From: Nitzschia sp. DOCU1
Taxonomy: Eukaryota > Bacillariophyta > Bacillariophyceae > Bacillariales > Bacillariaceae
Reading direction: 5' to 3'
Assembly: GCA_951394045.1 (NCBI GenBank)
Contig: OX595985.1
Coordinates: forward strand, 4,092,001-4,156,000
Length of the DNA stretch: 64,000 nucleotides
Position 1 is the stretch's first letter. Each line of letters opens with the position of its first letter. This document shows, one piece after another, positions 49,049 through 59,025 of the stretch. The notes under the pieces were generated by a model. The model was not told the DNA's origin. It was given only the letters and a program-made list of their open reading frames with translations, and ran no database searches. A program made the position numbers and the translations under genes.

Positions 49049-52000
49049 TCACTCGTCAGCAGCATCGCGTTCTTCATACGGATGCAGATTCCGGATATTG
49101 TATGTTTGTTGTACTGCACCTTTCCTGATGCGAATAGAGCCATTGTCATTAATGTACACGATCTCATACGGACCGCTATACGGATTTGTCCCATACTTGC
49201 GGGATTGTTCATTGCGGACCATTACCTTCTGTCCTACGCGATACCGGTAAACTCTTCGTGTCTTGTTTTCTGCTTCGTTATTTTGGATAATACGAGATTG
49301 TTTTCGTTCCTTAATTAATTTCCAGTTAGCTTCGAACCGGGCGTTGAGAATAGCATCGCGGCCAAACACCAGCTGTGATGGCGTCGCTTGCATTGTTGTG
49401 TGATACGTTGCGCGTACTGCGAACATAGTGGCTGCAAGGACTCCGTCCAGTGACTCCGTGTCTTCGGAGTTTTGCAACTCGAAAGTGCGAATCATGTTCC
49501 CTATGGTTTGGTGAACTCGCTCGTAAATGAATTAGCCTGCGGGTTTCGCGCTGTAATTGGCTTGGTCATTACGCCGTAGTCTTCGCGCACCATTCTTCGG
49601 AATTCTCCCATGAATTCAGTTCCGCGGTCATAAATGATCTTTTGTGGCCACGGGTATCTCGTGAACCACGCCATTTCGGCCGCACTGGCTATTGAAAAGG
49701 CTTCTTTATTTGCTATACGTACCATCTCGAACCATCCGGTTGCTGGATCTATCATAGTGAGACACCATAGTTGTAGTGTCTTTTTACTACCTAGTTGTTT
49801 TATCTTATATGGACCTATCAGGTCGACACATAGCGTATCCCAAGGGTCTATTTCTGCCGCCTTGGGTGGAAGATGCCCGTACTTGATTGTCTTTCGCTTC
49901 GTCAGCTGACAGGTCGGACAGGACTTGCAGATCCGCTCAACATCGCCGCGGATGTTCTTCCAGTAGAAGTGTTGTCGAATTGTTTGTTCGGTACGCGTTT
50001 CTCCTGGGTGACAGAGCATCTCGTGATACCACTTGACGCACCGTTTCTGGAGACTCGTTGGGAGAACAATCTTGTCCTCGCGTACTATTAGTTCTCGCTT
50101 CTTTCCGCCCCCACGATAGACTTTGACTGAATATCGCGGGTTTGTGCGTACTTTAGCTAATAAGGCGCGGTCGGCATTCTGCATGCGCGCAATATTTTTG
50201 TAAGTAAGGGGGAAAGCATCGCGCGGTAACTCGTCGCCCGCCAAAAACTCATTTAAGTGAGATTCGGGGAAAGCTCTATCGTCGAGATCGAGTCGACTAA
50301 GTGCGTCCGCAACGACGTTGTGTTCGCCCTTGATGTAGACCAGCTCGGGGCCAAACTCCTCGATTAAGAGGCGCCAACGCATGACGCGCTCCGTATTAAA
50401 TTCTTTATACGTAAGATTTTTATGGTCTGTGAAGACTCTAATCCGCTGTCCCAAAAGGATATTGCGAAATTCTTTAAGTGTTTCGACGATAGCTAAAAGC
50501 TCTCGTTCCGTCGTAGTATAGCGCGTTTGCGCCGGGTTCAATTTTCGACTATAGAACGCAATCGGTTTCCCGCGTTGCGATAACACTGCACCTACCTGAG
50601 TATGACTAGCATCGGTGTGTATTTCGAATGGTATGTTGAAATCGGGGTATGTTAGTAGTGTCTGCTTACTGATAATTCGTTTCATCGTGTCGAAGGCATT
50701 CTGCTCGACCAGACCCCATTGCCATTTGGCTTCTTTGGAAGTTAGCGCACTCAGTGGGGCTAGAACTTCGGAGCGGCGAATCCACATGTCGCGATAGTAG
50801 TTAACTACGCCTATGAACTTGCGGAGCTCGCGTTTGTTAGTAGGTGCCTTCATAGCATGAATAGCTTCTACTTTCTTTGCGACTGGTTGGATTCCATCTC
50901 GCGTTATCCAGTACCCAAGGTACTCCAGTTCGCCACGGGCGAAGAAGGACTTCCGGGCATTCACCTTGAGACCGGTGTCCTTTAGACGTTTGAAAATGAC
51001 TTCTAGTTTTTCTAGGTGGTCATCAAAATTGCCTTTAGTTAGTTCTAGTAGATCGTCGATGTACACTCGTACGTACTCTAGATCTTCAAAGAGGGTGCCC
51101 ATTTTCTCTTGGAAAATGTCGGGACTATTCGAGAGTCCCATCGGCAAGCGTTGCATCTCGTACTTACCCCAAGGTAGTACGATAGTGCATAGCTTCTTAC
51201 TATCAGGACTTAGCTCTATGTGATAGTAGCCCATGTTGAGGTCAAGACTCGTCGCGTACTGAAAACCTTCTAGCTTCATCAGTAAGTCCTGAATCTTCGG
51301 GATTGGATACGGCTTGCGTTTAATCCGTTTGATCAATTCTCTAAAGTCGTTGATGAATCGAACTGTTCCATCCTTTTTGGGGATGATAAAGGTGGGCGCA
51401 CCCCACTCGGAGCAGTTCACCTTTTTGAGTACTCCGACTTGACAGAGTCATTCGACTTCATCGCGGAGAGTGCGTTCATACGCTTTCGGTACAGGGTACG
51501 CTCTAGCATGGTACGGCTTGGCACCTTCTACTAGTTCAATGTCATAGGGGGCCCCACGCCATTGGCCGAGGGTACCATCGAATAGAGTCTGGTATTTTGC
51601 TAGTAGCTGTTCTAGCTTACTCTGCTCATCCTTACTAAGGTGAGTTTGCTCTCTAGCGATGCTACGTGCATCGGCTTTCTCGTACTTGGCGTCAAGAATT
51701 TCCTTGACGCGGTCCGACATCTCATCGACGTGTCCGCGTTCATGTACATGATACGACGTCGCCGCCGTCGCATCTATTTCTTTCATTGGCATACGTGCAT
51801 CGTCCCATTCTACTTCCATAGCTTTGAAGTCGATCACTAGACCTAGCTCTTGCATGAGGTCTCTGCCTATAATCATATCGTAGTTACCTAGATCATCTGC
51901 TAGGTGAAAGTCCCACTCGATCAATCGATCGTCGTGTAGTTCTGGTAGACTGAGTTGCGTGGTCACGCGTTCAGTACACTTATAGCTACCGCTCATGGTC

Positions 52001-52458
52001 GTGAATACAGTAGTCGCCTTTTGGGTCTTTATTTTTAGTTTGCTAGCACTGCTCTTCTTCCAGAGACAGCCGCTACCGCCAGAGTCAAGAAGTGCCTTGA
52101 CGGTTACTACTTGTTGCCGACGTCCGCCGCGTTGGTTAACACGTGCAAACGTGATCGGTACTAGATGACTGGATTTTTGTCGTTTGTTTGAGCCTACAGT
52201 TCGACTACCTCGAATCGTGTTCAATAAATAAAGCTCGCGCTCGCGCTGTGCTTCCGCCAGACATGCATCGAGAGAGCTGAAACTTCGAGATTGCCCTGCG
52301 TGTGAATTTTGCAAATTTGGTGTTACCCTTGAAACGCCATTGCTATTGTAGAATGATTCCATATATTGGACATCGTCCCTATGGACGAAACTAGTGTAAT
52401 CGTTCAATTTGTCACTATTCATATTATTGTATTCACACGTAGTAACCGGCTCACACCG
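49049..52458 (-). pseudogene. pol: Gypsy-II Pol (protease, RT, RNase H, integrase) with two lesions
   Basis: Begins in the Gag frame right after UGA (52459-52461), with an ATG 12 codons on (52422). Protease is ALLDSGGSGCLW (about 52097). TGA at 51448-51450 interrupts the usual EVERLCQVGV and is probably a CGA to TGA change. RT has WGAPTFIIPKKDG, SLDLNMGYYHI and YIDDLL (near 51059). RNase H is EIHTDASHTQVGAV. Integrase has HPGETRTEQ...CPTCQL, CVDLIGPY and IYDRGTEF. A one-base deletion near 49519 removes the catalytic-Glu frame. The remaining C-terminus is open at 49495-49049. Confidence 0.91.
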
Positions 52459-53640
52459 TCAATTCATTTCGGTGTCGCTGTCGCTGCTGCTGACACTGAG
52501 TTTGTCGAAGTCGATGCCGTTGAGATCATCCATATCGTAATTAAAATTATCCATCGAAGGAGGGTCTTCGGCCTTGCGCTTCTTCGCAGATTGTTTGACC
52601 GCGTTTTCGACCATCGACTTGATGTAGGCATGAAGCTCGCCTGTTTTCTTCTTCTTTTCGCCATCACCATCGCCGTCGCTGCGGCGCCAAGTTTTGTTTT
52701 CGAAGCGGGCCTTTTTGAAACGACCTGCGACGTTCGAATGGGCAGCCGCCATCTTCTTTGCTTGATCCTTTAAAATAAGGCAATCATGGGTAGCATGGGT
52801 GTTGTTAGCGCCATGATAAAGACAATCATACTTGGCCTTACCGTCGGTTCCCGCTCTCGGGCCTCCGCGCTTCCTCTTCGAGGGTTTTTCGTCATTCGAC
52901 TTGCCGTTGTTGTCTGCCTTCTTGCTGAGGGCTTCATTGATCTCCTCGGTAGCCTCCAGCCGTTCGCAGAAGTCTACAAAGTCTTGAACCGTGTGGTCCA
53001 CGGGCTCGAATCCCTGTAGGATCATCTCTTTGCGCCACTTGGCGGGGATCCCAAACTCGCAATTCTCCATGAGCTCCTCGTCGGGAATTTTGTTTTTCTC
53101 GCCTTTCTCGTCGAATAGCGCGAGGTACTCGTTTAGCTTGCGGAGCCGAGCCACATACGCCTTCATTGTCATCGTCGGGGGCTTTCGGCAGATCCGACGC
53201 ATATAGCGCTTTTGAAGTTGCACTGCGCGTTTTGGGAGAACATACGCCGTAACCGCGTGCAAACTTTTCTCGAAAGTCTCAGGAGTTTCGGCTTCGAGTT
53301 CTGAGGCCTTCGCGTTGAACGCAGCCAATACCTGGCCTTTCAGCAAATTGCGTGTTAATGCAAATTTCTGAGGTCCCGTAGTTAGGTCCTGACCCGCGAT
53401 CACATCCTTAAGTCCGATGAGGAAAAGGAACCACTCTTCGGGTGTTCCTTCCGTGAAATGCGGTTGTTTGATGCGTCGCGTCAACGATTTTTTGTCTTTT
53501 GGGTCGATACGCAAGTCATATTGACTGTACGCCCCATCTTTGAGCTCCTTCGGCTCGGGTCTTTCGATACTGACCGGTGCTGATTTGAAACCCTGCTTCT
53601 CGGCAGCAGTCTTCTTCGGGATGCTGTCTGCAATCTTCAT
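52459..53640 (-). CDS. gag: Gypsy-II Gag
   Basis: 393 residues from ATG 53640 (MKIADSIPKK; upstream codons belong to leader and LTR) to UGA 52459-52461. Capsid region: EEWFLFLIGLKDVIAG, then repeated charged helices. The nucleocapsid motif CLYHGANNTHATHDC has His in place of the second Cys. The C-terminus is Asp/Ser-rich (SSSDSDTEMN). Its stop context is AAU UGA CGG, a known readthrough type. Intact. Confidence 0.91.
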   Translation of the reverse strand: MKIADSIPKKTAAEKQGFKSAPVSIERPEPKELKDGAYSQYDLRIDPKDKKSLTRRIKQPHFTEGTPEEWFLFLIGLKDVIAGQDLTTGPQKFALTRNLLKGQVLAAFNAKASELEAETPETFEKSLHAVTAYVLPKRAVQLQKRYMRRICRKPPTMTMKAYVARLRKLNEYLALFDEKGEKNKIPDEELMENCEFGIPAKWRKEMILQGFEPVDHTVQDFVDFCERLEATEEINEALSKKADNNGKSNDEKPSKRKRGGPRAGTDGKAKYDCLYHGANNTHATHDCLILKDQAKKMAAAHSNVAGRFKKARFENKTWRRSDGDGDGEKKKKTGELHAYIKSMVENAVKQSAKKRKAEDPPSMDNFNYDMDDLNGIDFDKLSVSSSDSDTEMN

Positions 53641-53664
53641 CTTTAGCTCACGCGTGTAACGTGG

Positions 53665-53676
53665 AGTGTTAACACT
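53665..53676 (-). promoter_or_regulatory. 12-bp palindrome at the primer-binding position, Gypsy-II
   Basis: AGTGTTAACACT, one base from the LTR, the same place as AGTTTTAAAACT in Gypsy-I. The two differ at two symmetric positions that keep the palindrome perfect. Confidence 0.6.
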
Positions 53677-53677
53677 G

Positions 53678-54134
53678 TGCACTACGCTGAAAGTACGATG
53701 AAATAGTTGTAGTGGAAATAATTGTGAGATCTAAAGTTATCGCTGATTCTATCGCTCCTAGACCACCGGAGTCTTTCCTCAACGCATCCCATATGCGTTG
53801 GATGCAACTCCCACCGATCTAGCTTCTCAGATCTCTTCAAGGTCTATAGCTAGCTACCGTTGGAACTCCTATTCCAGTAGTAGACATCGACGGCTCGCCA
53901 CGCTCGCCGTTGTCGTCGTCGTTGCTCGTCAGCTGCGCCGGCCTTGCCCGTCCGTCCGTGCGTCCACGGACATTCGACCAAGTCGACGTCAGCAGGTATA
54001 TATCTAAGGTGTGTTGGTACTACACGTAGGCCATTGTGTGTACTCATCGTTCGAACATTCTAACGTTGCAATGTTACAACGTTCTAACGTTCTAACTACT
54101 TGTTAGGTCTAGAGGGGTATTCTAGTGTACTGCA
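53678..54134 (-). repeat. 5' LTR of Gypsy-II
   Basis: 457 bp. Differences from the 3' LTR include AGCTAGCT/AGCTGGCT, CGCCACGC/CGCCGCGC, CTGCGCCG/CTGCACCG and GGACATTC/GGACGTTC. Confidence 0.93.
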
Positions 54135-55550
54135 CTCATCGTCAGAGAGATCTTTGTTGTTGCGCTTCATCATTCCGGTCAAAGCTGATTTATTGTAACC
54201 GGTAGCGCTGGCATTGTCATTGCCATTTTCCTTGAAAGTAACCTTGTTCGACTTGGATTTCTTTTCCTTGCCATAGTCTTTGCAAGTTCGTGGTTCGTGG
54301 AGTACCCACATTGCGGTACCACCATGTCCAGGCCCAGGGCACCATTTATAAGTCTTGTCGTTTCGCTTGAGCTCCGTGGTGGTAGAGAGAGAGCAATCCT
54401 TTTTCCACGAGTGCTTCTGCTCGGTGTCGCTAGACCCCTTTTTACCGCCGGTGCCTTTCTTCTCCTTTGAAGAGGCTCCATCTTTTAGCGATTTGATTTG
54501 CGAGGTCAAAGCAACGATTTGCTCGTGTTTTGCTGACTTCTTTCCCCAGGACCCAAAGTCCCGGAGCGAAGTGTACTTTTCATCAGCCTTTTCCATGAGA
54601 ACTTCAGGATCTGTGAACTCGTTAGTTTCCCACTGATTGCGCCAGAAAGCAACAGCTGTCTTGAAGTCCTCGTTCGTGCTTGTATTGTAGGCACAAAACA
54701 AATTGATCACAAGCTCGGTATCGTCGGCTCTGTGACCTGCTGCAATGAGATCAACCATCTTTTCACGGACATCCTGATTCAAGGCTTGAACGTTGTGCTT
54801 GTACCTCTTCATATCCAAATTGAAGAGTTTTTCTTTGATCGAGAACGTTGTCGCATTCGTAGCAGTAAAAGTAGACTTGAGAATGATCTTTAACAACATA
54901 GGACCATCTTCATTGATGTCGTCCAGTTGATTCTGGATTTTCTTGAGGGGGTAATTTTCCAATGAATCGTAAAGAAAGTGGAACATCATTAAACGATGAA
55001 TTCCCTCTTGAGCTTCTGCTAAGGTGGTGGGTGCGCCCCTGGCCTTGAAGGCATCGCGAGCAGCTCGAACAGTTGCCAATGGAATTTGTCCGTGATCAGA
55101 CAAGAGGCTTAGATTGCCGAAATTAACAATGTAGTTGTAACGGCACTTGAGGACTCGCACTTTGAGATCACCCATGAAACGGGGTAGGTCCTTTGCGGTT
55201 CCTGTGAACTTCCTATCCATAGCCTTGATTCCTTCCTCCCACATTCTTTGACCATGACGAGTGGTCAAGTCAATTTCTCCATCCCATGGAGTGAGGAGGA
55301 AACGTTGTGGAGGGACAGGGGGATTTTGTGGTGCAGCCACTGGATTGGCTGGAGGAGGTCCACCTCCACCACCACCACCACCACCACCACCTGGGGGCCC
55401 ACCACCGCCTCCACCTCCACCACCACCTGCACCCACGGGGTGGGCAGGAGCTTGAGCTGCGGGAGCAGCAGCTGGGGCTGGAGCAGCAGCAGGGGCGTTT
55501 GTGTCTGTGGATGCTGCAGCAGCACTTGTCCTTGTAGTCCGGGTTGACAT
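54135..55550 (-). pseudogene. gag: Copia-I Gag (copy B), interrupted at its C-terminus by Gypsy-II
   Basis: ATG 55550 (MSTRTTRTSAAAAS). The N-terminal 75 residues are Ala/Pro/Gly-rich with two polyglycine runs. A copia capsid region follows (FLLTPWDGEIDLTTRHGQ, HRLMMFHFLYDSLENYPL). A Lys/Ser-rich segment and a putative Zn motif WCPGPGHGG...LHEPRTC come next. It is open to SDDE, where Gypsy-II begins. Without that insertion it would be an intact Gag, ending at 48513. Confidence 0.9.
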
Positions 55551-55626
55551 CCTTGACTTGGATTGTTCGGAAACCAATTTTAAGCTTGTAATGCGTTGTT
55601 AATGAGGAAGTTACTGCCAGAATCTT

Positions 55627-55638
55627 GGGCTCATAACC
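55627..55638 (-). promoter_or_regulatory. Copia-I primer-binding site, half-tRNA-Met type
   Basis: In element sense, GGTTATGAGCCC follows the LTR end directly. Its complement GGGCTCATAACC contains CTCATAA, an anticodon loop with CAT, as in the cleaved initiator-tRNA priming known for Drosophila copia. Confidence 0.65.
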
Positions 55639-55926
55639 TGCGAGGAACCGTTGTAATCAGCTCGTAAAGGTAAAGGTAGCTTGCAATGGAAAGTTGCTAA
55701 GCGAAGATGATAAAAGAAAGTAGAAAGGTGTTGGTAAAAGTGTTGATAGATGTAAACTATAAGTTGATTTCTCTCGTTTTGTGTTTTCCCTTTGTTCGGA
55801 GTTATTGATGTCATGGTATACGGAAAATACGTAAGATTTGTATTGAAATATATGGAAGATGTGGATCGCAGAATGAGAAGCTGACATCAAAGATGTCAAA
55901 GGTGTCAAATTGAGAATTTTCCGACA
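55639..55926 (-). repeat. 5' LTR of Copia-I copy B
   Basis: 288 bp, TGTCGGAAAATTCTC to GGTTCCTCGCA in element sense. Matches the 3' LTR of copy A and the fragment at 31817. Confidence 0.92.
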
Positions 55927-55931
55927 CTTAA

Positions 55932-56051
55932 TGTTTACATCTATCAACACTTTTACCAACACCTTTCTACTTTCTTTTATCATCTTCGCTTAGCAACTTT
56001 CCATTGCAAGCTACCTTTACCTTTACGAGCTGATTACAACGGTTCCTCGCA
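55932..56051 (+). repeat. Copia-I LTR fragment, opposite orientation
   Basis: The last 120 bp of a Copia-I LTR (GTTTACATCTATCAACAC to GGTTCCTCGCA) on the + strand, head-to-head with the copy B LTR, with about five bases between them. Confidence 0.88.
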
Positions 56052-56052
56052 A

Positions 56053-56268
56053 CGAGAGAACAAAAAACGAAAATACCACGATTACCGAGTCGGTGACCAA
56101 GTACTGTACCGACGACGCAAAACAGCGAAACACAATCGCCCATACGATGGCCCATTTACAATCACCCACGTGCATTCCAATGGCAACGTAACCATTGCTC
56201 GTGACAGCCGCGTTAAGCAACGCGTGAATATACGACTCCTTCACCCATTTTCCCCTCGCACATCGTGA
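56053..56268 (+). pseudogene. Gypsy-III integrase C-terminal fragment
   Basis: 71 codons (HDYRVGDQVLYRR...YDGPFTITHVHSNGNVTIA...RVNIRLLHPF, stop 56266-56268) resembling the integrase C-terminal module of Gypsy-I and Gypsy-II but distinct from both. Truncated on its left by the LTR fragment. Confidence 0.82.
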
Positions 56269-56290
56269 CGTGCCCTTGGAAGGAAGCGAG

Positions 56291-56472
56291 TGCAATACGC
56301 CCGCTGTCCCCTCGGGACTGGACGCACGATTCAACATTCGTCACCCCTGACTGGCGACCCAATGCCGATATCTATAGAAAGATCCGTCCAGCTAGAAGAG
56401 CTCGATAGATCTACCTTTACAATAGACTTATTATTTTCACCCACATCTACTTTTTATCGCTAGCGTAGTGCA
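56291..56472 (+). repeat. Probable 3' LTR of Gypsy-III
   Basis: 182 bp, from TGCAATACGCCCGC to TAGCGTAGTGCA, placed 22 bases after the integrase stop. The end AGCGTAGTGCA is shared with the Gypsy-II LTR. Confidence 0.6.
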
Positions 56473-57086
56473 GGCGAGGATTTTGTGGCTTTTCCATTGA
56501 AATGACTTTAATTGATAATAGCCATCGTCTGCAGCTCCAAGGAAGTCGCCAAACAACAATCAACCAGAGCAAGGCAACTGGCCTTCTATGAAGAATGCAA
56601 GAAGCAGTCGCCAACTGCATACTCATATATGCTGAGCAAGGCGATAGCGAGACCAACAACTGCTCTGAATTGGTATGAGGTGGAGGAAAGCGACCCTGGG
56701 AAAGTTGGGATTAATTGGGATTCGAATGAATAGCAAGAGGGCCACCAAATAGCAGCATTTCATACTCCTTTTGGCTGATATTCGAACCAGTGTGGCTCCT
56801 GCATCCAAACTGTGAGAAATTTACTGATTGGTGCCGCCCTTGATTGCATTGAAATGCAGGTCACGATGAACCAGAATGGATGAAATGCTGAGTACAGTTC
56901 TAGACGGCAAATCGCAAGAGAACCAAGCACTCTACAAAAAAGGGATGGCAGAGTCAATAAAATCACTAAAGCACAATTGACTTTAGCCACTGGCCATGGA
57001 TCACACCATTTATTTGATTATATGGGCGATGCCATGAAAATTGGGCTCGGAAGCCGGTTGGGAAAAAGAGGGTCCCCTCCTACAAG
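56473..57086. other. Gene-free stretch
   Basis: No gene, RNA or known repeat recognised. A 73-codon open stretch near 56512 has no recognisable motif. Confidence 0.5.
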
Positions 57087-58081
57087 TTAACTCCAATCGC
57101 ATTGGACCCCGAAACTCCACCAATTTTGGTGTACTTTTCCAAAAAACTCCACCAAAATCTTGGTGTACTTTTCATGACTTCGTAAATTGACACTTTTGTT
57201 TTAAGGAAATAAAAGCGCCCTTTCACGAAATAAGGGAATGAAATCCTCGGATTGTCGGAGGGAGAACGTGATTTTGTGCTGTTGTTATCATCATCAACAA
57301 GCAGCCATGGACCCAAACTAGAGTGGACTTCCCCAACAAGTAAGACTTTGTAGACTAGACAAGTTGTTGCTGCTAAATAGATCTTACTAGTATTAGTGCT
57401 AGATGCAGATTACTACTATAGTTCGTTCTTGCTCAACCAAAACAGGTCGTTTCCAGCAAAGCATTCACCACCAACGAATGCAATATTGGCTTCATTGTAG
57501 TGCAGGAAAAGCAGGCTTTCTCTTCTGGTATCCAACTTGCAGATATGGCATTATGTCATCTTCAGGGAGCAAGTAGTGGTTAATGCATCTGTGGATCGTG
57601 CACCTCATGAGTGAGTTCAAAGGCATCATGTCCAACACAGCAAAGAATTTCTTTTTATACCGATTTTTGATGACGAACCAACTCTCCTCCAGCTGCATGT
57701 TGTCATCATTTCCCTCGTCAATCCCATGTAGCAACATATCACTAATGATGTTGGGAAGCTTGGGAGAGTCTAACAGTGAACTTTCTTGATCAGTGGATCG
57801 AGATATGGCATTCGTTATGGGGCTTGGTCCAAAAAATGTGTGATTTTGGGCCGAATGAGCGCTTTTTTGATGACTCGCATCGGGCTAACTACTGGAAATA
57901 GGCGTAGCATTACCATAATGTTTCCCCTTCAGTTTTTCACGCGCTTTCATACGATGAACTTGGTTTCCCCATAAATGGGTTTCCGAGCGAATTATGTCCG
58001 GATATGCAAAAACTCCACCAGAATTCTGGTGGAGTTTTGGAAAGTCAACCAATTCTGGTGGACTTTTGCGATTGGAGTTAA
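57087..58081. mobile_element. MITE-like element with TTAA ends (995 bp)
   Basis: The ends are exact inverted 15-mers (TTAACTCCAATCGCA at 57087-57101, its complement at 58067-58081). TTAA can be read as the target duplication, as in piggyBac-type elements. Subterminal blocks repeat ACTCCACCA and TGGTGGA/TGGTGTA several times. No transposase inside. Confidence 0.65.
58009..58038. repeat. 30-bp perfect palindrome in the MITE-like element
   Basis: Centred on GAATTC (58021-58026). Arms AAAACTCCACCA and TGGTGGAGTTTT. Could fold as a hairpin in single strands. Confidence 0.85.
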
Positions 58082-58860
58082 TCAAAGAATCAAAAAAGGA
58101 AACATCCATCCGATCCCTCTGATGCAGTGGACAACATCCAGAATAAAAAATAGTATTTGTATCATCACATTTGACTGAGTTTAGCAGAAAACTTGATGAA
58201 AATGGGCAAATTTGGCGCATGAGTCACACTGTCGCGCAGGTAGTAACGTGTAGAAGGGGGAGTTTTTGAAAAATTCCAACGCGGCGAGCTACTGGAAGGT
58301 GTATAGAACAATATTAGCTAGGATAAGTTGCAAAAGAGTACTTTTTGGTTAGGTGACGGTCGATGCAGTAGAGTTGCAGATGTGAATCACGGCTTGATTC
58401 ACTGATTAAGAGATACGATGCAGGACTAAGTGTTGGGATTCGCCCTATCCTCCTTGTAAATGTCATACACTGTAATTTCATTAGGTGTCCGGGGAGTTCC
58501 TTGCTGTAAAATGGTCTCCCACAAGTCAAAATCTTCACGGTACAAGGAATGCAGTTGTTCCAAGGTCTTATGGGAAAGTCCAGCGTGTCATCTCCCATGT
58601 CGTATCAAAGTGCAAGATAGTGGAAGATATCGTCCACTTTCGCTTTTGGGGGAGGATTTTGCCGCGTTGGGCAGGAGACATGGATGTGGCGCCAACCTTG
58701 CACTCCGAGGTGAGGCACTGTATGAAAACGATAATTTATTTATACATTTATGAAGGAATCGAAATCATTGAATTACCGTTGATTGTGGGTGGGATTGCTA
58801 ATATCACGTAGAAGTAGTGTGACGAGAAACGGGAGATTACTAAATAATGGCATTATTCTG
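58082..58860. other. Gene-free stretch
   Basis: No recognisable gene or repeat. It may include part of the 3' LTR of the Copia-II-like element that follows on the minus strand. Confidence 0.45.
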
Positions 58861-59025
58861 TGATGTGTGGTTTCGAGTGGCGCGTCGGGCAATCGGCATT
58901 GGGCGCGCCAACGGATGATAACGGTGAGATATTGGCGGGCCCGCGCGCGTGTGAGTCCAACGGATGTAAACGGTGCGCGGGAAATGGCGGGCATATGTGC
59001 TGGATACTGGTAGCATTAGTTAGCA
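58861..59025 (-). repeat. Probable 3' LTR portion of the Copia-II-like element G
   Basis: The upper end (59025, element sense TGCTAACTAATG) follows CTGCGAGGGTG, the same purine tract that precedes the Copia-II 3' LTR. The lower end is not determinable without a second LTR. Confidence 0.45.

Larger units (their letters stand above)
46919..51018 (-). repeat. Inverted duplication arm 2 (4100 bp)
   Basis: Reverse complement of 31898-35997. It carries the same Gypsy-II integrase deletion and the same Copia-I sequence, so the duplication postdates these mutations. Confidence 0.93.
48562..54134 (-). mobile_element. Gypsy-II retrotransposon, full length (5573 bp), mutated pol
   Basis: Two 457-bp LTRs (about four differences), Gag, and a complete set of pol domains, with a 4-bp (CTCA) or 5-bp (CTCAT) duplication at the Copia-I Gag target, depending on where the LTR end is placed. 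Pol has one nonsense codon and one frameshift, so this copy is not autonomous. Confidence 0.93.
46919..55926 (-). mobile_element. Copia-I retrotransposon copy B, split by Gypsy-II, 3' truncated
   Basis: Minus-strand element: 5' LTR (55926-55639), half-tRNA primer site, full Gag N-terminus, Gypsy-II inserted at the end of Gag, then pol as far as the integrase (GLVGQ). It is cut at 46919 at the junction with the Harbinger locus. Confidence 0.9.

Noticed and set aside
55261..55547. Proline, glycine and histidine-rich ORFs over the Copia-I Gag polyglycine tract
   Set aside because: Out-of-frame readings of the GGN repeat. The minus-strand Gag explains the region.
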